The notes under the pieces were generated by a model. The model made no database searches, was not told the DNA's origin, and worked only from the letters and a program-made list of their open reading frames with translations. Shown here piece after piece: positions 8,197 to 16,015 of a stretch of DNA of 64,000 bases (position 1 is the stretch's first letter; each line of letters begins with the position of its first letter). The position numbers were made by a program, and so were the translations under genes. Origin of the DNA: Microbacterium halotolerans (GTDB lineage Bacteria; Actinomycetota; Actinomycetes; Actinomycetales; Microbacteriaceae); contig NZ_QVLP01000018.1 in NCBI RefSeq assembly GCF_003569805.1, forward strand, positions 186,001-250,000, read 5' to 3'.

Positions 8197-9165
8197 ATGC
8201 AGGAGAACGCGATGGAAGCCTCGGAGTTCCACGAGAAGACGGGGCGCATCCTCGATGCGATGCACCGCGTCATCGACGGCAAGGACGAAGCCATCCGGCG
8301 CTCACTCGTCGCGCTGCTCGCCGAAGGGCACCTTCTCGTCGAGGATGTGCCGGGCGTCGGCAAGACCATGCTGGCGCGAGCGCTCGCCGCAGCGATCGCC
8401 GCCGATGCGCGGCGCATCCAATTCACACCCGACCTGCTGCCGGGCGACGTGACGGGTGTGAGCGTGTTCAGCCCGGCGACGGGAGCGTTCGAGTTCTCGC
8501 GCGGTGCGGTCTTCGCCAACATCGTCATCGCGGACGAGATCAACCGCTCATCGCCGAAGACGCAGTCCGCGCTGCTGGAGGCGATGGAGGAGCGCCAGGT
8601 CTCGATCGACGGCACGACGCACGAGCTGCCTGCTCCGTTCGTCGTCGTCGCCACGCAGAACCCGATCGAGATGGACGGCACGTACGCGCTGCCGGAGGCC
8701 CAGCTCGACCGCTTCATGATCCGCATCTCGATGGGCTACCCGGACGCCGACGCCGAGCAGCTCATGCTGCGTCAGCGCGACACGCGCGACCCGCTCGACG
8801 ACCTGCGCCCCGTCGTCACACTCGACGGCGTCATCCGGCTCATCGACTTCGCCAGGCGCGTGCACGTGTCGCCGCTCATAGAGCAGTATGCGGTCGCCCT
8901 CGTGCGGGCGACGCGCGAGCATCCGGATCTGCGTCTCGGAGCGAGCCCGCGCGCGACGCTTCAGCTCGTGCGCGCGGCGAAGGCCGCAGCGGCGTTGGAA
9001 GGGCGCGACTACGTGATCCCGGATGATGTGGCGGGGTTGGCATCGGCCGTGCTCTCGCATCGGCTCATCCCGAACGCACACGCGGGAGCGAAGTCCTTCG
9101 ACGCGGCGGCGCGCATCGTCGACGACGTCGTGCGAAGGGTGCCGGTGCCCTTGGCGGGCGGCTGA
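8197..9165 (+). CDS. MoxR family AAA+ ATPase
   Basis: A 322-residue AAA+ ATPase of the MoxR class, thought to act as a chaperone in assembling or activating envelope protein complexes. Walker A is GVGKTM, Walker B is VIADEINR, followed by SPKTQSALLEAMEE and the sensor region VVATQNPIE. ATG at 8197 is preceded by GAGAGG at suitable spacing. A second in-frame ATG five codons later is possible. The next gene (DUF58) starts 4 bp after the stop and the TgpA-like gene follows, the classic MoxR-DUF58-transglutaminase arrangement. Confidence 0.93.
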   Translation: MQENAMEASEFHEKTGRILDAMHRVIDGKDEAIRRSLVALLAEGHLLVEDVPGVGKTMLARALAAAIAADARRIQFTPDLLPGDVTGVSVFSPATGAFEFSRGAVFANIVIADEINRSSPKTQSALLEAMEERQVSIDGTTHELPAPFVVVATQNPIEMDGTYALPEAQLDRFMIRISMGYPDADAEQLMLRQRDTRDPLDDLRPVVTLDGVIRLIDFARRVHVSPLIEQYAVALVRATREHPDLRLGASPRATLQLVRAAKAAAALEGRDYVIPDDVAGLASAVLSHRLIPNAHAGAKSFDAAARIVDDVVRRVPVPLAGG

Positions 9166-9169
9166 GGCC

Positions 9170-10300
9170 GTGGCGAGGCAAGCACGCGTCCGGGGCCGGT
9201 TCGCGCTGACCGGTCGCGGCGTCGCGACACTCGGCGTAGGCGCGGCTCTCGCCATCGCGGGTGCGCTCCTCGGGCGCGTGGAGCTGATCTTCGTCGGGGT
9301 CGTGCTCTGGGCTGTCGCGGCGTTCGGCATCGTCGCGCTGCTCGTGATGCCGGCACCGGCGGCAGTCGAGCGCAGGCTGAGTGAGCGTCGAGTGGCGGCG
9401 GGCGACTCGATCCGGGTGACGACGACGCTGCGGGGCGGGAGCACGGCATACGTCGAGTCGGCCGAGGAGTCCGTGTCGTCCGGGTTGGAGTCCGAAGCCG
9501 CGGTCGAGGCCGCATCGAGAACCGTCGATCTCGCGGTGAGGGCCGAACGACGCGGCGTGCACACGGTGGGGCCGATGCGGGTGCGCATGCTCTCGCCGTT
9601 CCTCGTCGCGCGGCGCGAGCGGGTCCTCGGCGGTCACGACGAGGTCGTCGCAGTCCCGCCCGTGGTCGGTCTCGAGCCCCTGCGCGTTCCGGCGCGCTCC
9701 GGCGGCGAGGCGCGCGGCAGCGCAGCGACGTCGGGGCAGGGCGAGGACGATCTCATCCCCCGCCCGTACGGACCAGGGGATTCGACCAGGCGCGTGCACT
9801 GGCGCGCTTCCGCCCATCACGGCCGGTTGATGGTGCGGGAGGAGGAGCCGGAGTCGAGGCTCGTCGCACTGGTGCTGCTGGATCTCGAGCACAGCTCCTG
9901 GCGCAGCAGGGCCGCATTCGATACGGGTGTCAGCGCATGCGCGTCCGTGGTCGGGATGCTCGCGGCAGAGGGGTTCGTCGTGTCGGTCGTCGACGCCGTG
10001 GGCCGGGACATCGCCGAGGTCGATTCGCCGACGGGCATGCCGGACTTCCTGCTCACCTGCGCTCGGCTCGAAAGACATCGTGGCATCGCGTCCGCGTCCG
10101 CGTATGCGGGCGCTCGCGGAGCGGATGTCGTCGTCGTGATCGGTCGCTTCGTCGATCCGCCTGAGGGCGCCCCGACATGTGTGCTGCTCGCCTCGGACGG
10201 TGCGCACGACACGGCGGCGGAGCGCGGCTGGCATGCGGCGGCGCTGACGGGTGATGCGGCCGGGTCGTGGGGCGACGCGATCGGAGGGCGGTTCCGGTGA
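9170..10300 (+). CDS. DUF58 domain protein
   Basis: A 376-residue membrane-anchored DUF58 protein, typical partner of MoxR ATPases. Two N-terminal hydrophobic segments (GAALAIAGALL and a second near residue 45) precede a beta-rich region and the DUF58 signature RPYGPGDSTRRVHWRASAHH. The GTG at 9170 is chosen over upstream in-frame starts because those fall inside moxR and would leave no spacing. Its stop overlaps the GTG of the next gene by 4 bp. A role in envelope or peptidoglycan-associated complex assembly is an inference from context. Confidence 0.9.
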   Translation: MARQARVRGRFALTGRGVATLGVGAALAIAGALLGRVELIFVGVVLWAVAAFGIVALLVMPAPAAVERRLSERRVAAGDSIRVTTTLRGGSTAYVESAEESVSSGLESEAAVEAASRTVDLAVRAERRGVHTVGPMRVRMLSPFLVARRERVLGGHDEVVAVPPVVGLEPLRVPARSGGEARGSAATSGQGEDDLIPRPYGPGDSTRRVHWRASAHHGRLMVREEEPESRLVALVLLDLEHSSWRSRAAFDTGVSACASVVGMLAAEGFVVSVVDAVGRDIAEVDSPTGMPDFLLTCARLERHRGIASASAYAGARGADVVVVIGRFVDPPEGAPTCVLLASDGAHDTAAERGWHAAALTGDAAGSWGDAIGGRFR

Positions 10301-12537
10301 GTCGGCAGCGGCGAAGGCGCGCGTCGGCGGCGGCAGCGGGCGCGGCGTTCCTCGCGGTGATCACAGCGCTGCTGCCGATGACGACGCTGCTTGTGCCGAC
10401 GTGGTTCGTGCCGGCCGTGCTCGCGGCGGGCGTTGTGATCGTCGTCGGGCTCCTCCGCCGATGGGCACCGGTGTGGGTGGTCGTGCCGCTGCAGGTGTTC
10501 GCCGGCATCGCGGCGTGCGCGCCGGCGTTCCCGCTGCCGCTGCTGGGCTCCTTCGTACCGTGGCCCGGTGCGGTCTGGGCGCCGCCCGCCGTGTTCTCTG
10601 CGGCCGTCGACCAGCTCATCGCTGCTTCCGCGCCCGTCGTGGCCGGGACGTCGCTGAGCTTCGCGCTCGTCGTGGCCGTGTGGGTGTTCGCACTCGTGGT
10701 GGATCTGATCGCCGTGACGGCGAGACTGCCGCTGCTGGCGCTGCTCCCACTGGCGGCGGTGCTGGTCACGCCGCAGCTCGCCGTGCCGTCCGGCGATCAC
10801 CTGCTGCTGTCCGTGCCGTTCGCGGCTGCTGCTCTCCTGCTCCTGGCGGTGACGGGCCCGCCGCGTGTGCGCAGGCGCGGTCGTGCGGCGGTGTGGAGTA
10901 CGACGGCCGTCGTCGCCGTCGCCGCGATCGCGGCATCCGTCGCCGTCGCGCCGCGGCTTCCCGTGTTCCCCTCAGCCGACGGCGTGAACGATCCGAGCAT
11001 CGCCGATGTGTCGCTCTCTCTCGGCGACGATCTGCGGAACACGTCGTCCGCGGAGGTGATGCGCGTGCGCACGACCGAGCAGAGCGCGCCGTACCTGCGC
11101 CTGGCCACCCATACGGGCTTCGACGATGACGGCTGGCGTCTCGATGTCGACGGCTTCGTCCGACCGCTGTCGCACGGGCTCGGAGACTTCGAAGCACCGA
11201 GCATCACCGGTGAGGAGGCCGTGTCGACGTCGCGGACCTGGATCAGCGATATCGGCCTGGACATCGGGTATCTGCCGGTGCCGCAGAACGCGGTCGAGGT
11301 GGCAGGGGCGGAACCGGGATGGCGTGCCGAACTCGACAACAGGACGGTGAGCTCTGAGCAGCTCGCGGCGGAAGGCGAGGCGTACTCGGTCGAGGCGAGA
11401 GTCGTGTCGCCGACGACGGAGCAGCTGAACGCCTCCCCGTGGCCGGGCAGCGCGGACGCGATCCTGGGTGGTCAGTTCGACGAGGAGCGCACACCCGCAG
11501 TCGGGGCGGCGCTGGAGATCGGCGACGACGTCGCGGACGGGACGATCGGCGAGACGGCGGGGGAGGTGACCGAGGGCGACGGAACCCCGTACCAGGCAGC
11601 GCTCAGTCTGCAGCGGTGGCTGCGCTCATCCGCATTCTCCTACTCGCTGCAGACGCCCGTGAACGAGGGGTTCGACGGCAGCGACCTCGCCGCCGTCGAG
11701 GCGTTCCTCGAGGTGCGGGAAGGGTACTGCCAGCACTTCGCGTCCGCGTTCGCTCTGATGGCGAGGTCGCTCGGCATCCCGACCCGCATCGTGGTGGGCT
11801 ACCTTCCCGGTGAAGACACGGGCGAGACCGTGGGCGAACGCGAGGTGTACTCCGTTGCCGCCGACCGGCTGCACGCGTGGCCGGAGGTGTATCTGCTGGG
11901 CATCGGATGGGTGCAGTTCGATCCGACGCCCAGCATCGCGTCGGCGCAGACCGGCGTCGACGAGACCGAGGAGGAGACGACGGACGAACCGGAGCAGGAC
12001 GAGGAGCAGGCGGCCTCGCCTGAGCCGACGGAGATCCCGACCGAGACCGAGGAGCCGGACGCGGAGGCGACGGGCAGCGAGCAGACCGGCAGCGGGGCCA
12101 CCGGCATGATCGCGGGGCTCGGGGCATTGCTCGCACTGCTGGTGCTGCTGTTCGTTCCGCGACTGGTGCGGGGGAGCCGGCGGTCGCGACGGATCCGCGC
12201 AGCGAGGGCGGGTGATGCGACGGCGGCATGGCGCGAGACGGTGGCGACCGCCATCGACGCCGGATGGGAGGTCGCGGCCTCGGAGTCGCCCCGCGCCTTC
12301 GGCGATCGGATGATCGATGCCGGCACAGACCCGGCGGCCACCGGAGCGCTCGTCGCGGCGATCGAGCGCGCGTCGTTCGCGCGAGAGACGGCATCCGGAG
12401 CCGACCTGGCCGGCGCAGTGCGCGCGTTCGCGCGGTCGATCCCTGCCGAGCGCCGCCGCGGCCGCGCTGGGCGGTGGCTGATGCCGCGCTCGCTGTGGAC
12501 GCGCCCCCGATTGGTCGAGGCGGGGCGAGACGGGTAG
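10297..12537 (+). CDS. Transglutaminase-like TgpA family membrane protein
   Basis: A 746-residue protein with a bundle of N-terminal membrane helices (about residues 15-215), an extracytoplasmic transglutaminase-core domain, a Glu/Thr-rich linker, another membrane helix (LGALLALLVLLFV) and a cytoplasmic DUF4129-like tail. The catalytic Cys lies in EGYCQHFASAFALMARSLG, the His in DRLHAWPEVY and the Asp in WVQFDPTPS. GTG at 10297 overlaps the preceding stop. Together with MoxR and DUF58 it forms a conserved envelope module. The biochemical reaction is unproven for most members. Confidence 0.9.
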   Translation: MSRQRRRRASAAAAGAAFLAVITALLPMTTLLVPTWFVPAVLAAGVVIVVGLLRRWAPVWVVVPLQVFAGIAACAPAFPLPLLGSFVPWPGAVWAPPAVFSAAVDQLIAASAPVVAGTSLSFALVVAVWVFALVVDLIAVTARLPLLALLPLAAVLVTPQLAVPSGDHLLLSVPFAAAALLLLAVTGPPRVRRRGRAAVWSTTAVVAVAAIAASVAVAPRLPVFPSADGVNDPSIADVSLSLGDDLRNTSSAEVMRVRTTEQSAPYLRLATHTGFDDDGWRLDVDGFVRPLSHGLGDFEAPSITGEEAVSTSRTWISDIGLDIGYLPVPQNAVEVAGAEPGWRAELDNRTVSSEQLAAEGEAYSVEARVVSPTTEQLNASPWPGSADAILGGQFDEERTPAVGAALEIGDDVADGTIGETAGEVTEGDGTPYQAALSLQRWLRSSAFSYSLQTPVNEGFDGSDLAAVEAFLEVREGYCQHFASAFALMARSLGIPTRIVVGYLPGEDTGETVGEREVYSVAADRLHAWPEVYLLGIGWVQFDPTPSIASAQTGVDETEEETTDEPEQDEEQAASPEPTEIPTETEEPDAEATGSEQTGSGATGMIAGLGALLALLVLLFVPRLVRGSRRSRRIRAARAGDATAAWRETVATAIDAGWEVAASESPRAFGDRMIDAGTDPAATGALVAAIERASFARETASGADLAGAVRAFARSIPAERRRGRAGRWLMPRSLWTRPRLVEAGRDG

Positions 12538-12565
12538 GATTGTGCGCGGCCCGTTCGCGGGCCGA

Positions 12566-12650
12566 GGAGGATTCGCCTAGCGGCCTATGGCGCACGCTTG
12601 GAACGCGTGTTGGGTGCAAGCCCTCGGGGGTTCAAATCCCCCATCCTCCG
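12566..12650 (+). tRNA. tRNA-Ser(GGA)
   Basis: Acceptor arms GGAGGAT and ATCCTCC pair. The D stem is CGCC/GGCG. The anticodon loop TTGGAAC in stem CACGC/GCGTG gives anticodon GGA, which reads UCC/UCU serine codons. A long variable arm, as expected for serine, and the T arm GGGGG-TTCAAAT-CCCCC follow. CCA is not encoded. Confidence 0.96.
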
Positions 12651-12662
12651 CCGAATCAGAAG

Positions 12663-12704
12663 GCCCCGCCTCCCCTAGAAAACACTGGAGAGGCGGGGCT
12701 TCGT
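12663..12704 (+). terminator. Rho-independent-like terminator after tRNA-Ser
   Basis: The 10-bp perfect stem GCCCCGCCTC/GAGGCGGGGC starts 12 bp after the tRNA and is followed by TTCGTCG, a weak T tract. It lies between the tRNA and the convergent DUF1801 gene and could serve both. Confidence 0.75.
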
Positions 12705-12711
12705 CGTGCGC

Positions 12712-13149
12712 TCAGCTCACAGCCCTGCGGACCAGCTCGCGGATCCGCTTCTCCGCCTTCGCGGTCATCTCGATCACGGCGAAGGACACCGGCCACATCT
12801 CACCGTCGTCGAGGTTCGCCGGGTCGTCGAAGGACACCGTGCCGTAGCGGGTGTCGAACTTCGATGCGGGCTGGTAGAACACCAGCACCTTGCCGTCCTC
12901 GGCGTATGCAGGGAAACCGTAGAAGGTCTTCGGGTTGAGGTCAGGGGCCTCCTCGCTGACGATCGTGTGCAGCCGAGCGGCGATCTCCTTCTCCGCGCCG
13001 GCGAGGGCGTCGATCGCTTTCACGCATGCCTCGAGCTCGCGGGCCAGCTTCGCGGCGCCCTTCAGCCCCTTCGTCGAGCGCAGCTCGTCCGCGCGCTGCT
13101 TCATCGCGGCGCGCTCATCGTCGCTGAAACCGCTCTTGGTTTCGCTCAT
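12712..13149 (-). CDS. DUF1801 family protein
   Basis: A 145-residue cytoplasmic protein of the DUF1801 (YdhG-like) family. Recognisable are SEEAPDLNPKTFYGFPAYA followed by GKVLVFYQPASKF, and a late LDDGEMWPVSFA. The function of this family is not established. The start ATG at 13149 overlaps the stop (TGA) of the preceding VOC-like reading frame by 4 bp, so the two were once co-translated. It converges on tRNA-Ser. Confidence 0.82.
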   Translation of the reverse strand: MSETKSGFSDDERAAMKQRADELRSTKGLKGAAKLARELEACVKAIDALAGAEKEIAARLHTIVSEEAPDLNPKTFYGFPAYAEDGKVLVFYQPASKFDTRYGTVSFDDPANLDDGEMWPVSFAVIEMTAKAEKRIRELVRRAVS

Positions 13150-13421
13150 CCGAATTCTCCTTCGCGTGTTCGTGCTGTCGGTGGTGTCGTCGTGCGGTCC
13201 GGTTGCGCGTGGCGGAGGCGGGCCGTGCTGCCGCTTGTGGGGTCGCGGAACGCGCCGTCGCGCACACCGTACGGCTGGTCGGTCGGCTCCTGGATGACCT
13301 CGACCTCGTGCGCCTGGATCCGTGCGAACTGCGCGTCGACGTCGAATGGCTGGGCGTAGTCGCGGTCGATGCGATCGCGCACGCATCGCAGCGCGACGAA
13401 GTCAGGGTTCAGCGAGGCCAC
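13146..13421 (-). pseudogene. Truncated VOC (glyoxalase-like) domain remnant
   Basis: About 91 codons read from a possible GTG at 13421. The second half resembles the C-terminal half of a vicinal oxygen chelate domain: FDVDAQFARIQAHEVEVIQE then TDQPYGVRDGAFRDP, the usual glyoxalase/bleomycin-resistance ending. The first half is too short for the remaining beta-alpha-beta-beta-beta unit, so an N-terminal or internal segment has been lost. Repeat copy 3 lies just upstream. The frame is still joined to the DUF1801 gene by an ATGA overlap. A short but functional protein cannot be excluded. Confidence 0.5.
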
Positions 13422-13448
13422 GTCGCCACGGTAGCGCGACCCATTCCG

Positions 13449-13523
13449 GCCCGCGAGATGCGCACGTTTTCGACATCCGGGTGTGCAGATCGGCGCATCT
13501 CGGCGAGAAGTGCGCATCTCGGC
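13449..13523 (-). repeat. Dispersed palindromic repeat, copy 3
   Basis: Copy in the opposite orientation to copies 1 and 2. Read on the minus strand it begins GAGATGCGCACTTCTCGCCG then AGATGCGCCG, matching copy 2 closely, while its distal arm is more diverged. It separates the VOC remnant (minus) from the TfoX-like gene (plus). Confidence 0.85.
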
Positions 13524-13552
13524 AGCCGGGGCGCGGAGCCTACGCTGTGGGC

Positions 13553-13864
13553 ATGGCATACAACGCGGAACTGGCGGACCGGGTGCGGGCGGTGATCCGG
13601 ACCATGTCGGACGCGGAGGAGAAGCGGATGATGGGGGCGCTGGCGTTCATGGTGAACGGACACATGGCGGTCGGCGTCACCGGCGACGAGGTGTTCTTCC
13701 CCGTCGGCGGGGGAGAGGCGCTCGACCTCGCTCTGCAGCGCGGTGCGCACCGGCTGCAGCTGCGCAGCGGTGTCGATGCGCCGTTCGCCGCTCTGACTGA
13801 TCCGGATGACGACACCCTGGCCGACTGGCTCGCCGATGCCGTCGAACGCGCGTGGCGTCGCTGA
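13553..13864 (+). CDS. TfoX N-terminal domain protein
   Basis: A 103-residue protein matching the TfoX/Sxy N-terminal domain alone: AELADRVRAVIRTMSDAEEK followed by MMGALAFMVNGHMAVGV. It lacks the C-terminal domain of the competence regulators, so a role in competence should not be assumed; such short proteins are common in actinobacteria and uncharacterised. ATG at 13553 is taken because upstream sequence is repeat copy 3. It is followed by an iron box and the siderophore-interacting protein gene. Confidence 0.82.
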   Translation: MAYNAELADRVRAVIRTMSDAEEKRMMGALAFMVNGHMAVGVTGDEVFFPVGGGEALDLALQRGAHRLQLRSGVDAPFAALTDPDDDTLADWLADAVERAWRR

Positions 13865-13899
13865 CGTCGTGACGGTCCATCCGGCGCTTGGCTTATCTG

Positions 13900-13918
13900 T
13901 TAGGTGAGGCTAGCCTCA
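13900..13918 (+). promoter_or_regulatory. DtxR/IdeR-type iron box
   Basis: TTAGGTGAGGCTAGCCTCA closely follows the 19-bp actinobacterial iron-box consensus (TTAGGTTAGGCTAACCTAA), lies 27 bp before the start of the siderophore-interacting protein gene and predicts repression of that gene by Fe(II)-loaded DtxR/IdeR. Confidence 0.85.
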
Positions 13919-13944
13919 ATAGGCAGGCGTCGGAAGGAAACCGG

Positions 13945-14745
13945 ATGAGCAACATCACCGTCACACACGCGCCGTCGGGGCTCGTGCTGGCCGAGGTCGC
14001 GCGCGCGGAGCGCGTGACGCCGAACATGGTCAGGGTCACGATCGCCGGCGAGGATCTTGCGCGCTACGAGTACCGCGGCTTCGACCAGTGGTTCCGGCTG
14101 GCGCTGCCCGTGCGCGGTGATGGTGGGCTCGAGCGGATGCCAGCCACCTTCACGATCGGCGGCTACCTGAAGTATCTGGCGCTGCCGAAGGGCACGCGCC
14201 CCGTCATCCGGAACTACACCGTGCGCGCCTTCCGGAAGGCCGAGCAGGAGCTCGACATCGACTTCGTCTCGCACGGCGATGACGGCGTCGCCGGGCCGTG
14301 GGCGGCGAACGCAGTGCAGGGTGAGCGGGTCGCGTTCATCGACCAGGGGTGCGGCTGGAAGGGCCTGGACGCCGACTGGTCGCTCATCGTCGCCGACGAG
14401 AGCGCGCTGCCCGCTGCGGCAGGAGTGCTCCGCGACATGCCGCGCGACGCGCGCGGGCACGCGATCATCGAGCTCTTCGACGCTCGGGATCGCCAGGACG
14501 TCGATGCGCCTGACGGTGTCACTGTGCACTGGCTCGAACGCGCGGTCGACGACGCGCCGGGCGCCGCCGCGCTCGCCGCGCTGCGCGAGCTGGAGTTCCC
14601 GGACGGCTTGCCCTACGCGTTCTGCGTCGGTGAGCAGGCGCTCGCGACCGGCGCTCGCCGCCATCTCGTCCGCGAGCGAGGCGTGCCCAAGCAGCAGGTG
14701 ACCTTCTCCGGCTACTGGCGCCTCGGCCGCGCCTCGCCGAGCTGA
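13945..14745 (+). CDS. Siderophore-interacting protein (FAD-dependent ferric-siderophore reductase)
   Basis: A 266-residue cytoplasmic SIP-family flavoprotein that uses NAD(P)H to reduce Fe(III)-siderophores after import and release iron. The FAD-binding signature is VIRNYTVRAF; the family-specific C-terminal GYWRLG is present. ATG at 13945 has GGAAGGAAA about 5 bp upstream; an earlier in-frame ATG would place the iron box inside the coding region, so it is rejected. The iron box at 13900 indicates iron-regulated expression. It is a stand-alone homologue of the SIP half of the fusion encoded at 61540. Confidence 0.93.
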   Translation: MSNITVTHAPSGLVLAEVARAERVTPNMVRVTIAGEDLARYEYRGFDQWFRLALPVRGDGGLERMPATFTIGGYLKYLALPKGTRPVIRNYTVRAFRKAEQELDIDFVSHGDDGVAGPWAANAVQGERVAFIDQGCGWKGLDADWSLIVADESALPAAAGVLRDMPRDARGHAIIELFDARDRQDVDAPDGVTVHWLERAVDDAPGAAALAALRELEFPDGLPYAFCVGEQALATGARRHLVRERGVPKQQVTFSGYWRLGRASPS

Positions 14746-14990
14746 GCCGCGTGCGGGGAGGCGCTTCCCCCGGGCGGGATCTCATCGCGCTTTCTGCGTT
14801 CGTCGAGCCGCACACGCAGGATGCGATCGAACAGTGCGGCATCTTCACCGCTCCAGTCGTGATGCATGCCGGGGGCGACCCCGATCTCAGCGTGCGGGAT
14901 CGCGGCTCCGACCGCCGAGAGCGACCGGTGGAAGTGCGCGGGCTCCCGTTCGCCGACGACGGCCCGATCACGTTGACCGGACTGTCCGCC
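14712..14990 (-). pseudogene. C-terminal fragment of an alpha/beta hydrolase
   Basis: On the minus strand the segment VVGEREPAHFHRSLSAVGAA followed by IPHAEIGVAPGMHHDW and EDAALFDRIL has the typical end of an alpha/beta hydrolase, including the catalytic His (HHDW). No hydrolase N-terminus with a nucleophile elbow is found upstream, and the region beyond 14990 looks non-coding. The 3' end overlaps the siderophore-interacting protein gene. This is best read as a decayed gene; it accounts for most of the 357-bp gap between the two flanking genes. Confidence 0.5.
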
Positions 14991-15072
14991 CCGCCCGGGA
15001 GATGATCGCGAGATCACGAACATCGAACGAACTCGTGAACAGCTGATCATCGACGGCGAACGGGTTCTTCCT

Positions 15073-15110
15073 GCGCTCACACCCTCCGCTAGCGTGGAGG
15101 GTGTGAGCGC
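15073..15110 (+). promoter_or_regulatory. Perfect 15-bp inverted repeat over the HAD gene start
   Basis: GCGCTCACACCCTCC and GGAGGGTGTGAGCGC are exact reverse complements separated by 8 bp. The right arm contains the GTG start at 15103, and the loop contains a -10-like TAGCGT ending 7 bp before that GTG, consistent with a leaderless transcript. The element could be an operator or an RNA hairpin that hides the start codon. Confidence 0.7.
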
Positions 15111-15870
15111 ACACCTTCCAGACCTCACCGCATACGACGCCGTTCTGTTCGACCTCGACGGGGTGATCACGCCGACCGCCGAGGTGCACAGGCACGCCTG
15201 GCGCGCGATGTTCGACGAGTTCTTCGCCGACCGCGGCATCGTCCCCGCATATGCCGAGGACGACTACTTCACCCACCTCGACGGCAAGAAGCGCTACGAC
15301 GGCGTCGCCTCGCTGCTCACCAGTCGCGGCGTCTCGCTGCCGTTCGGCGACCCCGCCGACTCGCCGGCAGCCGACACCGTCTGCGGCGTCGGCAATCGCA
15401 AGAACGTGGTGTTCTCGCGCATCCTGGCGGAGGAGGGAATCGAGCCGTATCGGGGCACGATGGCGCTGCTCGACGTGCTCGACGCCGCCGGAGTGCCTGT
15501 CGCCGTGGTGTCGAGTTCGAAGAACGCGGAGCCCGTGCTCGCGGCGGCCGGGATCAGGGGCCGATTCCCCGTCGTGATGGACGGCGTCGTCGCCGAGCGC
15601 GAGAACCTGCCGTCGAAGCCCGCGCCCGACGTCTTCCTCGCTGCGGCCAGGATGACCGGGGTCGACCCCGCAGGATCGGTTGCGGTCGAGGACGCGCTCT
15701 CCGGGGTCGAGTCGGCGGCCGCGGGCGGATTCGGTCTCGTCGTCGGAGTCGACCGCGGTGCGGGGCACGATGCACTCACCGCGGCAGGCGCTCACGTGGT
15801 GGTCGGCGACCTCGCCGAGTTCCTGAACGGCGCCGCTGCGGCATCTGCGGCATCCGGGACCGCCGTCTGA
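15103..15870 (+). CDS. HAD superfamily hydrolase, beta-phosphoglucomutase-like
   Basis: A 255-residue HAD protein of the phosphoglucomutase-like subfamily. Motif I is FDLDGVITPT with the nucleophile Asp; motif II is VVSSSKNAE; motif III/IV is KPAPDVFLAAA followed by AVEDALSGVESA. Next to a GH65 phosphorylase this is expected to interconvert beta-glucose 1-phosphate and glucose 6-phosphate, although a phosphatase on a hexose phosphate is possible. The start is uncertain: GTG at 15094 or at 15103. 15103 is preferred because a TAGCGT -10 element lies 7 bp upstream. Confidence 0.85.
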   Translation: MSAHLPDLTAYDAVLFDLDGVITPTAEVHRHAWRAMFDEFFADRGIVPAYAEDDYFTHLDGKKRYDGVASLLTSRGVSLPFGDPADSPAADTVCGVGNRKNVVFSRILAEEGIEPYRGTMALLDVLDAAGVPVAVVSSSKNAEPVLAAAGIRGRFPVVMDGVVAERENLPSKPAPDVFLAAARMTGVDPAGSVAVEDALSGVESAAAGGFGLVVGVDRGAGHDALTAAGAHVVVGDLAEFLNGAAAASAASGTAV

Positions 15871-16015
15871 GCCGACGCACAGCGCGCCCGTTCTGCGCGC
15901 AGCGGGCCGCGACGCCCTCATCCGGTCGGCGGAAGACATCCGGGCCGGGAGCCACTAACCTGCCCACAGCACTGCCAAGCCCGCGCACGAGATCCCATTC
16001 GCAGGAGCACACATC

